Shown here one piece after another: positions 24,501 to 37,204 of a DNA stretch of 64,000 nucleotides (positions are counted from its first letter, which is position 1; every line of letters begins with the position of its first letter). The DNA is taken from assembly GCF_000524195.1 (NCBI RefSeq), contig NW_020170407.1, forward strand, positions 600,883-664,882, written 5' to 3'. The translations under genes and the position numbers were made by a program. This stretch comes from Echinococcus granulosus. Its lineage: Eukaryota > Platyhelminthes > Cestoda > Cyclophyllidea > Taeniidae. The notes beneath the pieces are model-generated. The model was not told the origin of the DNA and made no database searches. It saw only the letters and a program-made list of their open reading frames with translations.

Positions 24501-27500
24501 GGTATTTCACAGTTGAATTTAAAATAACCTTTAATCATTAGGAAGGTAAACACAGGTTAATTGACTAATTATACCCATCCATGTGCACAAAAGATGAATT
24601 CAAAGCTATTAAATTTCTTGAGGGTTTAATGTAACCAAAAACTAACCTTTTCCACAAGGGCAGTCAAGCAGCTTATGATCGCATTTGATTGTCACTTTGA
24701 TATTTGTAACTATAGTTTTCTGTTTATTGAATATGTTTTTATGTGAAACCGTACGCGAGAAGTGAGAATACGTTGTTGGTATCACCTCATATAGGTCAGC
24801 GATAAAACCAATTTATCCAAAATGAAGGATAAACAAGCTCCACTTTGAGTGAAATTTTCAAGGGAAATTGGAGACTCTGGAAGTATTGCTGAATATTTTA
24901 GTAGAAAAGTACTAAAATTTGAGGAGATTCTAAAAAAAGCGCACTTGTTATTTACAATTTTATCTAATGGTTAGGTAAAACACATTGGCTTATAGCTAAT
25001 CAAAACACAAATTTTTGTGAAGGGAGGTGAAAGGTGTTAGCGGAAAATGAAATACATGAATGCGTGTTAGGTGCCATTGAGTTAGTGTTTCTTAAAAAGT
25101 ATCAATTGAAATCAACTATCTGTGGAGCAAGTTGAGAAACATTCTTATATCTAATAAATGGATAAGCACTTGGTGTAGAAAATAAGGGTATCAAAGCTAC
25201 TTTTAGAAGGAAATTTGAGGTAAGATATTTGTGATCAATGGATCATTCTAATGCCATTGTTGCATTGACAAAATTTGTCTGCTTTGGAAGACGATCTTTT
25301 GGAGATGTTAATGTCACTTTTATGAGCTACTAGATGAGCAAATTTACGCAATGTATTTTACGATTATTACTCATTAGATTAATAAAGAGCATCCTCCCTG
25401 CCCATCCCCAAAATTATTATTTTCAGTCTATAGTTAAGGCAAAAACTAAAGAACAGCGCAGCAAATTTTTCACTTTTTAATTTGTAGGTTTTAGCTAAAG
25501 GTTACCTACTTTTAGACCATGGTATCCGAGTTTTCATTAAAGGTGAGGTTTACAATTCGATTACAAAAACTAGAAATAGAAAATTCTGTCCGGATAGTTT
25601 GTACAGAATTCTGCATAGCGAAATACCACAAAGCACTATAATGTTTCATACTAAATCACTAAAGTTTTCCCAGCAGCAGTAATTGTCACACACTTTTGGA
25701 TTTCCCAGCAAAGGGGATGTGAATATCAAACTCATGCCGTGGTTTGTTTTTCAATTTCAAGGTGCAGTGCGATTTCTACATAAAGGTTAGTAACATCTTC
25801 ATATCCTGCGTCTAGGTAAGGCAAACTGATAAAACATTATTGTAAGAGTTGAGAAGGAAACTGAATGGGACAACTTTGTTAAGTGCTCTTATATAAAGAC
25901 AAATGGAAAATACCTGCAAATCTAGTGCTAAGGATGGAAAGTTGTAGATATACTCTTTCCAACTTATTATTATTTTATGTCTAAAACTGACATTACCATA
26001 GAGAAGTTAAGACTTTGGATTTCTCTTCTGGTATTCTGTGACAGAAATGGGGAAATAAACCATCAAATTGAGCGTTCGATATTTTACAACTATGAAAATG
26101 AAGAATACGGCGTCGAAGTAAATTATTCTAAGACCCACACCAGTAGTATAGAGTGCAAAGAGTACTGGGTACTGCTGCAAATCATAACATTAAATAATTA
26201 CTGTAGAAGCAAATAACGTAGAGGACATTCTATGTGTCCATATTTTCCTCAAAAGCGTGCAGAGAATGTAAGCCATCATAAGTACCATTGCTAAAGAGCG
26301 AGCTTACTGATTACGATGAGGTACAAATATGGTGTGAGAGCCCAAATATGGTCAAGTAAGCACAACTACACCTTTAAAATTTAAATAAATAAAATTAGAA
26401 AACTCATTTGGTTGCAACTTAAGCCACCAAATTTGTTTTGGCAAATAATAGTCTTCAAAAAATTGTATTGACGAGACTAAGTTTCGCTATTTTCTTTCAC
26501 TTAAGGTCCACAACCAGGCACGAATCTGTCATTTGCTGTAGAGTCGGTGCGACAGCAACCATCACAACTATTCGACGATGGTAACTCGCCAAGTGGCAGC
26601 GACACTACCTTTACTGCACTCAGCAGTATCCCCTCAGTAGATACTTCGGTATCGGGGGGAAGTAATTACGATTGGGGCGCCACGCCGGTATCTCTGCCAA
26701 CTCTGGAAGAGGATTGCACTATCTCCACCGCTCATTGCAAGGGAAACAAGGCGAACTCATTCTCGCCCGGGTCCCAAATCATGATTAGTGAGGTGGGCAG
26801 ATGTAGCGCTAAAAAGATATCTAAATAGGGGCTCAGACTACCTGCTGATCAAGAAATATGAGGGCAAATGGAGGACTTAATCTAGTTACACATAGATTGC
26901 GGTTGCTGGTGCATTTAACTGCTAGCACGCACTACAGATTAGGCAGCTCATTGAAATTAAAGTTTACATCCGATTATTTAACCAACCTTGTGGATCGTAG
27001 GTAGGCCATTGTAGTTCCACTTCAAAGAGCTCCTCCTCTCCTAAAGGTTATAATTAATGAAGGAACTTTATCCATCACCGTATTTCCGGTAAGTTTGGCC
27101 ATCAAGCTTCTGTAAGACACCTAAAATTACAAAGGACTTAAGACATTTTCCTATTTCGATGCACAAATTTAGTGATTTGTGCCATTAGAAATCTTTAATA
27201 ACTAGTAACAACACTTTAAAATCAAATAGACGCTTAAAAACTTTGCAGTGCTAATGTAGTGTCCATATGAAAATTGGGCAATATTTCGAATGAATTCGAA
27301 GGGTATTAGGAATTTTCTTGAAATTTTAACTACGCTAGCAAGCAGGTACTAGTTCAGTTTCTAAAATACGAATGCAAATTAGTAAATTAAAGGTAGTTAA
27401 TTTGATTGTTTCCTGACCGGTGCTATCGTAATCTATTCCTAGTTCTGGGAAAATTCATTTTATGTGTGATTGTTTTTGTATTGACACAAAGGGAATAAAA

Positions 27501-30500
27501 GCACACACTACTTTACACCCTCAGGGGATGCCTACTATAGCATCCATTGCGTGTTAGTCGGAAATAATAAATTAACTACTAAAAGTGATTTACAGAGAAT
27601 GGTAGTGGTTGGATGGAAAGGTGGGCTTATTGACTCTCACACAAAAGTTTCTCCAGCCTCGTCGGCATACCTTCAGCCCAAAGTCATAGCAAAGAATAGG
27701 CATTCTTCTTTACGATCTGTCTCAGCAAAATAAGCTTAGTTAACCTGGACAATTTATATTTCTGGGGCTGCTTTACGTCGATGGTAACTCGCGCAACACC
27801 CAGTAAACTTTTAAGTTTAATGTATTATATATGTAAATAAAAAGAGTGGCTTAAAGATCCAATTACGAAGCCGGAGATATGCAAAAACAATGTCTCTCCG
27901 TAAGTTTTATGGCTAAAATGAAAACGATGGGTAAAATTGCATTGTTTTGCAAGAGTAAAAAAAATAATACCTCACTTTTGATTAAATCAATTCCGTGAAA
28001 AATGTGAGGAATTGCTTAACTGGTAAAACAAATAAAAGAACAATGGAAGTCGCTTTTGAAGTGAATTAAACTGATGTAGCTGTTAGCGGATACTCATTTC
28101 ATTCCAAAACATAAGGTAAATTCACAAAGTGACCAAAATGGGGAGTTAGCTTTGCGTTGTGACAAAGACTATGAAAACGGGGTTTGGAGCGGTTTGGCTT
28201 AGCTATCACCATTGGTCCGTCTTATTATTCTTTGATCAACAGCGAATAGTTCCAGATTCATTATTCAAGAGAAGATGGACAACCTAACCAGCAAGATTCT
28301 TGACCTGTTAACTTTTTGCAGTTAGTGTCCATTAAAAAGGAATTACTATAAAAATCAAAAAACCTTGAAAGCAAATATACTTTGACATGATAACCGAAAT
28401 ACAGCTGACAGCTTGAAATGAGTTCAGAAATTCCCATGAACAACTTGAAACTTCCACGCATTCATTGAAGTAACTCATAAAATCTAACCTAAATTATCAT
28501 TTTTTGGGAATAATTTTGGATACTCGTTACATGCATGATGCAAATAAATTTGTAGTCCTCATCAAATAGTAGCAAGTCACCGTTTTAACTGGTTTCTGCT
28601 TCTAAAAAGTGTATGAAATAATGCGGTGAAAGTCATGCTACCGTTGAATGCAAATGGAGTATTAAGCTTAAGGGGTAATTAATTGCCACGCCGCATGATA
28701 GCTTCCCCGTGGAAAGATAATGAAAAAGCCATTTGGGGAGAGGGAAACAAAAACTAGCTCCTGTGATAAATGCTAGTCCGCCTCCGGCGACATTTTGCAA
28801 TCGATTAATCTGTAGGTCATTGTAAAAAAAACAAACTTTCCTTCTGTCTACAATTACGTCTGCCAGAAAATGCCCTGTTTGTGTCTGTTTTTCTGGTTAA
28901 CTACCACACTTGCCTAGATACGAAATTACTACACTCAGCCACTTGAATTTCCACCTTATTTCACCAAAATATTTCAAATAATAACCCAGGATTAAGAGCA
29001 TCATTAAAAATCAACTTCGACTTTATTATATAGATGCTTACGTGACGGGTTTATTCATTTACACCGCAAGCTTTTGTTAATTAGTACAGATTATTTTCTG
29101 TTTTTAACATATTTAATGCCATTATTATTACCATCAAAAGTGTTATTTATTAACATTACCATCCTGTTTCATACTTTGGAAAATTTCTTGTTTGTTTCAC
29201 GAGTTCAAGTATTGTAAGGGTTTATCTGAAGTCAAAGGTTTGAGTGTTTCATTGTTGTGTATGGAGAATTGTTAACATGATAATCTTGAATATTCCCTAA
29301 TTATCTCGTTTCGTCAATCACGAATTCTTCCCAAAGGTCAAATGAAAAAAAGTGTGTTATTTGACTATCAAACATGAATTGACGGATTTCGAATACGAAA
29401 TTTTTACTGTCAGGCAAGAGGCATTGTTGCTAGCAATAAAAGAATGCAAACCTAAATTAACGACGCCACACTTTTGTCGTCATTTAAACAATGGCTTGTT
29501 TATGCCCATCTGCTGTGAATAATTCAACAGAATAGGCAGGAGGAAGGTTAGTAAAATCACTAAGACTCTTGTGAAGATAAGTGAAGGAGAACTAAATTTT
29601 CCAGTTTCCTCAACATTACCTACTGTTTTAAGGGTCAAACCGCTGCTTTATGACACTATCTTCTCTATGCCACAATTAGCTTAATACCGTAATATTAAAC
29701 ACCCTATTTGTCTACTTTGGTTTTATTATAGATCCAACCATAACAGCTGAGCAGTTATCCAAGTGAACATCTATTTTAACCCCGAGGGAATCGCTTAATG
29801 CATAAATACCGGTATACTTTAGGCCTTTGCCTATATCATTTTCGAAGTAGACTTCCGAAATGTGTTAAAAACTATATTTGACAACGTATATTCGTAACAG
29901 TGGTGCCTAATTACCCTCTCCTTGACCACATAACCTAACCACAATGTTATAGTATACTTAAGGATATGTTCAGCAAATCGAAGTTGAACCGAAAAACATT
30001 ATTTATTGAAATGCCAAAAGACAAACTAAGTACATTTTTGCCAAGTTTTACAAAACGGATTTTTAATCTTATTATGCTCTTGATAAAAACCATACTTGAG
30101 TCCTTCGCCCTAAGTTCAAAGCAGTAAAAAATTAGACCAAAATTTATTTCAGTTATCTATGTTTCTTCTTGTTTTTGCATTTTTTAGAAAAGACAGAGTA
30201 ATAAAGTGGTCCTTTTCTTGATGGGCGAAAACGAGGGAGGCTCAAGATCAAGCACCATCTCTCCCCTCGCTTGCGCTGCTTCAGATCCAGTCAGACAGTC
30301 TTGTCAACCCAAACGCCTTCGTCCAATAAAACCACGTATCAGACAGGCTCAGACATTCCCTGTTTTAGCAGGAGTACCATCAAACTTCCCATCAGTTAAA
30401 GCATTGCCTTTGACTGCCGTCCAACACCATCAGCTGAATGCATCAAAACAGCCCAGTGGGAGATCTGAAACGCTGCGCCTTGTGGCCGACCCTCAGGCCG

Positions 30501-33500
30501 TCATACTCCTCGCGTCTAATAATAACACACTGCATTCTACTGCTCGTTTATGCTCCAAAATAAGCAGAAGGCTTATCAGAGTAAGTTTGTACACAGCCTC
30601 TATTTTGTTGCATGGGCATATAATACATGGCATTCTGGTAACCCCCATTAGCTGGTAGAGTCGAAAGTAAAAATAAAATCCTTTACTTTGATTTAGCTCG
30701 ATCAGAGGGATTCTATCCTTTCAGCTTTATTGTCAGATATAAATAATTGTCGTCTGAGCTGACGCATTTCTAAATGTGAATTTTGGACCTTTTAGTGAAT
30801 CGTACAGTCTCATTGGAGAACTGTACTTGCGACTATAATAAAAAAATTAGGTACAAAAATTGAGGGAGGCAAGGTCGTTTACTTCTAAATATTCACATAC
30901 TTCCCTTTGAGTAGCGAAGACTTTAGGCAACTGAAAAATTGACTGAATAAATGTATCATATTCGCTGTTCAATATTAGTGCTTTGGAAGAGCGGTGTGAA
31001 CTAATTTGGCTGGTCCATCTATTATGAGAGAATTTCGGGGTATTATTAGACAAAAGGCAAATACTTTGCCAAAAATTAACTAGACCAAGTGTTCACTTTA
31101 ATAAAATCTCCAAAATTACAAAGAGAGCGGAAAGACGACTTACTGCAAAGTGTAAGCGTTAAAAGGGAAGTAATATGAGGCTGTTGGTTTTAAGTTTGTT
31201 GTATTGTGTTTTAAGCAAAAGTCAGTATCATTAATCAGAGTGTAAGCTTAAGATGTCTGAAAGTTTGGGCAACCCAACGATGAACAGAAATAAATTTAGT
31301 AATTTATTTATGTAGCGTATTTGATGAAAAAGCATGCAGTAAATCAAGTGAATATGTACGTACAAGTGGATTTTGAGCTTGGATTACGCTTACACTCAGT
31401 GCCTCAGTGACCATTCTGGTCTCAGCTCACTTTTCAAATTAGTTCATTTTAAAACTAAAATCGGCTTCTAAATCTCTTGCATTGTCCACCAATGCGTTGT
31501 GGACAAAAAACCACTTATTCATTTATATTATGAGTTTAATAAGGATTAATATACTTTAAATATAGTTTTCAAAACCCGCAAATGATTTATTAAAATTGCC
31601 CAACATATAACTTAAAACAGAAAACCTGAATTTGAAAAAGTAATCACCTGTTTTTTCAGTAAGTAATAAAGAATGTCATAGCGAGATGTCACATACGGTG
31701 GATCAGCCAACTTAGCGGTAATTAAGGAAATCGAGCGGTGATATGTTATCTGCGCGAATATCGTAGAATCTTGTTCATAGTAGAAATCTAGAATAAAAAA
31801 TCTTAGGCAAACTCTTACCTTAAATTTATAAAACATATTCTTCAGATTCTAGAGATACGCAAATGACTGACAGTTTTTGCTTCGTCTAATTTCACTAAGG
31901 TTGGATGAGTAAAACATTCTGTAGCGTCCCGGGACTCCCTAAGGACGAAAGAAGACAAAGTACTCGGGCAGTATATATNNNNNNNNNNNNNNNNNNNNNN
32001 NNNNNNNNNNNNNNNNNNNNNNNNNNNNNNNNNNNNNNNNNNNNNNNNNNNNNNNNNNNNNNNNNNNNNNNNNNNNNNGGTCTATTGGCATGGCCCAAAA
32101 GGCCAGCCCACCCAGCGAGGTACAAGGAGCTCTTTCAAAGTACAAGAGTGGCGCCTCACCAATGCCGAGGGATAAACCACTATCGTATTACAATTCATTT
32201 TTAACTCGCATCATGTGAATGGATCAGATCAACTCACTAGAATAATTAGAATTTGTGACTAAATGATGACTTAAAATGAGCAGACTTTAGATTTTTGGAG
32301 ATTTTAAGTCATCAACTCTCACTTAATAAAGACAATTCTTAAAAACAAAGCAGAACATACAAGCCCTAAATGCGAAGACCTACTGAAGTAGACTTAGGCT
32401 TGTGTACCATAGGTCCCCGCATACATCCATTATCTACCCACTTGTTCCCTTACTTCCTTACATAGTTTCCAAAACGATACACTCTGTCTTCCCCGCACCT
32501 GAGTCCGGATGGAGGTTCTTTTTTGACAAAACTGTTACGAACAATAGAAAGCTCCTTTTGCGTAACCTTTCGCGAACATATTGCCCATCCAGCCTTCGAA
32601 AAACCTCGTGAACAAATCCACGCTGCCAATGAGGCCACTCTGCAGCATCTCTTCGGCGTTGTCAAATGGGAGGTAAGTCCAGTAATTGGCATCGGGTGAT
32701 ACTTTAGTCAAATACTGAAAACTTCTAACAAGCAAATCAGATCTATACCGTAACAAGATGCTAGAGAAGAACTTGATGGAAGGATTATGCTAAGCATTCA
32801 TAAAGTACTAGGGTTTGTTCTCAGTCCTGGGATCTGAAGTCGCGCACACACTTTACCTCAGCTAAAAGTTTACATGATGATACTTCTACTCCGTGTTATT
32901 TATTTCAATCAACATTTCAGAAATTAGATCTCTAAAAGTAATTTAAATGTTAAAAACATTATCTTACTTTACAAACTGCCTCCGATGTTGTAATCAAGTT
33001 CATGAATCTGCTGGTTATTAGTATTCCACAGGCTTATCGATTAAATTGAGCACCCTCATGTAGTAATATGCACCTACCTTTTTTCAAAATTTTTGAAAAT
33101 GGAGGGTAAAAATCACACCACTCCTCTTCGACATTAGTGTTGAAGTACACTTGCTTTAGAACTATTAAAATTTTACTATTTAATGAATGCCCGCTAAAAA
33201 TTTTGCCTTTGCACTAATTTAGGATGGAAGGTCTCACACAGCTCAGGCCTTCGAAGTACGACTTAAATCCTTCCGAGCCTTCCAGACTTGTTTCGATCGA
33301 ATAATGCAGGACTCTGTGAAATTCGCTAAGCGCATTCCCGGATTCTCCGATCTCCTACCAGAAGATCGTATGGTTCTCGTACAGTCAGGTTGTTTCGAAG
33401 TAAGCAAAAGTGTCCTATCTAATAAGGCGTATTTTCAGTTCGTAGCTGAATGAATTGGCAAGGAGGGATAATGAACGCATTCCCATTAGTAAAAGCGACT

Positions 33501-35797
33501 TCCAGCATAATAGGTAGAATTTTGAGAAACTGAGTGCAGTAATTCCAAATCTGGACAGATGTTAACATTAAACAACGAAACAGATGCAAATATTACATCT
33601 GTGAGACGTAAGTGCAGACATAAGAAAATCTTGCCTTTTTCTGATCGAAAACAAAGGAACAACCAATAAACATAGCCAAGCAATTGCTAGTGGATATTTT
33701 AACGATAATATGCTTTTATCGGTTAGTGGGAGAAAACTTAGGAATGCAATGCAATAACGAAGGATATTTACCATTAGTTTTAGCAAGTCGAATGCCTAAT
33801 ACAGCTCACAGAAGAAATTAATGGTGAACAAAATGGACTTAATATCAGTTTGTTATACCGGAGCTATCAATGCTTTCTCTGGGTGACCGAGAAATCCAAT
33901 TAATTAATGTCTAGTTACCTAAAAAATTGCTAAAATGTAGTTTACTCTCAAGAAGTCTATCTATTTTTTGAAAAAGCCGACCAAGTAAGCAAATAAAATT
34001 GCACACAACAAACTGAACCTGGATACATTCACTTGATAAAAAGATTATTTACTGCTGTAACAGTTGTATCGTTTGGTTTTCCCAAATGAAGTTACTAATA
34101 TGCTGCCAACGGAAGTTCACGACTATCACCATAGTTTTAGGGTGGACTAGCTTAGTATTTATCGCCTTGTACAACATATATAACCCAAATTTCACTCTTA
34201 TTTAAAAATATACATTAGTCCATCCAGTAGCCATTAAGTTTGCTTTAATACACTTCAGTACCTTTTTTGGATGTTTCGATGTAACAAGCAGGTAAGGAAA
34301 ATTTTCGCCCATTTAACCACAATCGGTGACAGCCAGCAGTTCGTAATTTAGGCATTCTATGCAGACAAATGCAGCAAATGTTTGGGAACAGGGGTGTGTG
34401 TGCAGCTGTTGATTTCATAGGTGCATAGCACAACACAGTAAAGCCACAAGAATTCTGAATCTTCGTTGCAAAACTGCATCTCTACACCTAAAAGCGTCAG
34501 TAGAAATGTCTTGTAAATAAAACCGTTGTATTTTTTTGCAGCGTAAGTCCATTCCACGCTTGTCAGCCTAAGATCACAGTAATTTTTGACCGTGTCCCAA
34601 ATAGCTACTTTAAAACGTGAATGCAAAATTAATGTGGTACTAATAAAGTAATTAAATTCCGTGCAAATTTAAAATAGGTCTAAAAAGTTAGGAGGAACTT
34701 CTAGTGTATTCATTAAGACCTCTGGATGTATGTTAAATCTCCGTCGTTGCGTATTAAAAATACGTAGAAAAACCCGCGACTAATTGCTGTAGTATTTTTT
34801 AGCTCGCCTGCGTAATATTCAGTTTCTATGTGGATGAAGAGAGTCAGACGTTTTGTGGTCCAGGTAACTTCACCCTCTCCCAGAGTCAGATGTGGCTTGC
34901 CTTTCCAATGAGCAAAAAGTTCGTCAACCTACTCTTTGATTTCGCCTTTCAAGTGCAGTCACACCGGTTGGAACCGCTTAAGCTAGGTCTTCTACTAGCT
35001 GTTCTCCTGGTTACGCCAAGTAAGAAAATCATGGGTACTGTACGTTTTTTAGTAGAAATTTATTGAATGTATGTCCTCTTCTGGACTGGGAAGTATTAAG
35101 TGGGATTAATAAGGAGAAATGTTCCCGTTCACTTTAATGCCTCATCCAAGATGGGTTAAGAAAGCTACTAGAATGTAAATGAATATCTACAACAGCGGTG
35201 CAAGTTTCGATTTTGAAAGAAATTTTGTAATAAAGGCCATGAGCTTTGGATGGCGAAGTTTGTTTTTCACTTAGTTCTCCCTTCAATGGTTCAATCTTGT
35301 GATAATTGATTTAAGAAGCCCATGCTGCAAAAATAAAAATTCTTGGCGAGCCCTACAAACAGTCTGAAAAATGGCTTTAGAGCACATTCTGAAGACTCCA
35401 TGATCCTTGATGGAATATATAATGGCAAACAAAAAGATTACTAAAATGTAACCATAGTCTTGTAGCAAAGGGACCCTTATTTGCCATTTCGGTTTTTTAT
35501 TTAAAAACGTTTGAGAAGTGGAATTTAAATGAGTGACTTATTGTTATTTCAGTTCGTGAGGGATTGACAAGCCGCGAGGAGGTAACGTGGCTTCGTGACC
35601 TTATTTGTCAGGCGTTTCGTTTCGAACTTATGGTCACCCACTCCGATGGTGTGGCTCTCTTCAACCACCTTGTCTCGAGCATCCGTGAGGAGCTCCAGCG
35701 TCTAGCGGCTGAACACCGACGTCAACTGGATATAATGCGTGCTGCGGGCTTCACCTTTCAGAACGACCTGTATAGCGAAACCTTTTCTCTTGTCTAG
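21550..35797 (+). CDS. Nuclear receptor, subfamily 1-like, 8 visible exons
   Basis: Ligand- or orphan-type nuclear transcription factor. Exons: 21550-21661, 23531-23798, 26506-26792, 30188-30580, 32466-32672, 33223-33399, 34803-35019, 35553-35797 (TAG). From the Met at 21566 the product is 629 aa and all phases close. Residues 3-65 are the two-zinc-finger DNA-binding domain, 66-415 a T-box region and long Ser/Gln-rich hinge, and about 417-629 the ligand-binding domain. The LBD signature [18 protein letters not shown] and SGCFE in helices 3-5 resembles ROR/HR3, E75 and RAR-type receptors; helix 12 is LYSETF. A T-box like [11 protein letters not shown] favours NR1. The exact orthologue (HR3, E75/E78 or a flatworm-specific NR1) cannot be settled by eye. 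The Met lies two residues before the first zinc cysteine, so an upstream exon with an A/B domain may be missing. Confidence 0.88.
21566..23720 (+). other. Receptor DNA-binding domain, split over two exons
   Basis: First finger: Cys3, Cys6, Cys20 and Cys23 ([14 protein letters not shown], then [10 protein letters not shown]), with P-box CEGCK, typical of receptors that bind AGGTCA half-sites. Second finger: Cys41, Cys47, Cys57 and Cys60 ([20 protein letters not shown], then CRLRRC), with C-x5-C-x9-C-x2-C spacing. The intron (21662-23530) falls after ALQ and before DKRAHLRKC, in phase 0, at the classical position between the two fingers. The C-terminal extension is [15 protein letters not shown]. 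Confidence 0.93.
23799..32465 (+). other. Receptor hinge region and its large introns
   Basis: Two exons, 26506-26792 and 30188-30580, encode most of the linker between the two receptor domains. They are rich in Ser, Thr, Gln and Pro, lack domain motifs and are supported by splice sites with matching phases (1, 0, 0). The introns at 23799-26505, 26793-30187 and 30581-32465 hold no recognised gene. A 100-base gap sits in the last one (31979-32078), flanked by unusually GC-rich sequence. Confidence 0.75.
31979..32078. other. Assembly gap, 100 N
   Basis: A run of exactly 100 N inside a receptor intron. The bases on both sides (about 31918-31978 and 32079-32175) are much richer in G and C than the surrounding intron, which suggests an unresolved repeat. 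Confidence 0.98.
32466..35797 (+). other. Receptor ligand-binding domain exons
   Basis: Four exons make up the ligand-binding domain. 32466-32672 gives helix 1 and its surroundings ([20 protein letters not shown]). 33223-33399 gives helices 3-5 with the family signature ([20 protein letters not shown], then [10 protein letters not shown]). 34803-35019 continues through helices 6-8 ([13 protein letters not shown], matching 'LF.A.VLISPDR'). 35553-35797 gives helices 9-12 and ends [10 protein letters not shown] Lys in helix 3 and a Glu in helix 12, the coactivator charge clamp, are both present. The Gln of the usual 'DQ..LL' signature is replaced by Arg. Confidence 0.88.
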
Positions 35798-36806
35798 TCA
35801 ATATTCACATGCGCTTGCAGGCACCCACACAAGCATAAAATCTTCGGTTCGCAGTTACTTCTTATAGGTCAGCATAGAAAATTCACGAATTAGGATGATG
35901 TAAATATTCTTACGTGACAGTCCTCTCAATGCACACACGCACATGAGCTGACTACCCCCTTCCTTGTTCCTCTCCTATTCGTTTCTTTTTCTATTTTTAG
36001 TTTAAAAAGATATATTGTATTTTTACAATTACTCTAGGATTGTGTGAATTGTCTGCGTGAATAGCTCTATTCCCTTTCCTGACAAATTAGTAGTTTGAAA
36101 TTGTGTGCATCTGATTTTGACTCACTATACGATATTTCCAAAGAATTTTTACGTATCTTAATTGGCTTTCCTAATATAAGTTTAATTTAATATACATATA
36201 TAATTCAAGATGTAGCTTTTTTGTTTTGACGTATTCTCGCAAAGTAGAGGGGGAATGCTACCACAGTGCGTCTATTTGGCAGCAAATTGCATCCTGTATT
36301 GAATATTTTGAGTTAAGCTGATTCATTTCCTTGATGGCGAAACGTGACTCCAAACTGTTTGTCAGTAAGTCATTTGATTGCTACAGATGATATTAACGAG
36401 ATTTATATCGGACTTTCCGCTTCCCATAGGGCTTTGTTATAACGACAGATGTCTTTAATTCCCTCGAACTTATTCCTTAGTACATTCGGCTTTGGCTATT
36501 ACGGAAGAATAATACATAAACATAAACAGAACACATTTGCGACAGTGAGCTTTAAACTGGTAACAGTATGATGGACGAAGGAGTGGTGACAAAGAAGCAA
36601 CTTAAAATCCAAGCTAGTAGCCCATTAAACTCAGTATTCTAAAGGCTGTAAGTTTAGATTATTTGTGATTTTGGGAATCTTGTACGTCGTTTTAAGTAAT
36701 TTCCTCTTTAATATAAATAACCTATATTTCTATAATTTCTTTTCATATCTTTGGAACGGTTAATTTACCCACTTAGTAGCAATAACTGGTCAGTTTTTGC
36801 GGCAGT

Positions 36807-36812
36807 TTTAAT
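36807..36812 (-). terminator. Candidate ATTAAA poly(A) signal for the GluN2-like gene
   Basis: TTTAAT on the plus strand reads ATTAAA on the minus strand, about 395 nt past the GluN2-like stop. It is a common variant of the signal, but a chance match is likely in AT-rich DNA. Confidence 0.25.
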
Positions 36813-36866
36813 TTATAATTCAAATTTACCAACTGTCCATCTATTGCACATTCGAAGTGACTGCAT

Positions 36867-36872
36867 AATAAA
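36867..36872 (+). terminator. Candidate AATAAA poly(A) signal for the nuclear receptor
   Basis: First canonical AATAAA found on the plus strand after the receptor stop, about 1.07 kb downstream. A variant ATTAAA lies near 36626, and another AATAAA at 37033. Confidence 0.4.
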
Positions 36873-37204
36873 GAAAGGCTTTGCCAACACGTTCGAAAAG
36901 AACAAAACAAACCGTTAAATCAAATCATACACTTGATCTCAAACTGTTTACCAACGTTAATCTAATAGTTCCTTGTCTCTGTCCATTAGACGTCACATTA
37001 TTCGTCAAAAGTGTCAGGTCTCGTACATTAGTAATAAAGTGGGAGAAAGTGATGGGATGGATGTTAACTTTTGAGTTGGCAATGTAAAGCGATTACGACC
37101 CCCTTAAAAGAAAGGAAATTTTCAGGTCTCGATTAAGCAAGATTACAAGTTTCCTGTCTTCCATAGTAAGCACGTAGGGCAAAGTCCCCCGCAAAAGCAG
37201 ATTA

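Larger units (their letters stand above)
35798..37204. other. Shared 3' region between two convergent genes
   Basis: This 1.4-kb stretch separates the receptor stop (rightward) from the glutamate-receptor stop (leftward). It must contain both 3' UTRs, which may overlap. No coding exon was recognised. Confidence 0.6.

Noticed and set aside
30581..30658. Extension of the hinge exon frame past 30580
   Set aside because: A strong GTAAGT donor follows AGA at 30580, and the downstream residues do not join the next exon; the remaining frame is read-through into the intron.
21550..35797. Rev-erb/E75 identity for the nuclear receptor
   Set aside because: Helix 12 is present, unlike Rev-erb, and the helix 3-5 sequence is at least as close to ROR/HR3; only an NR1-like assignment is defensible.
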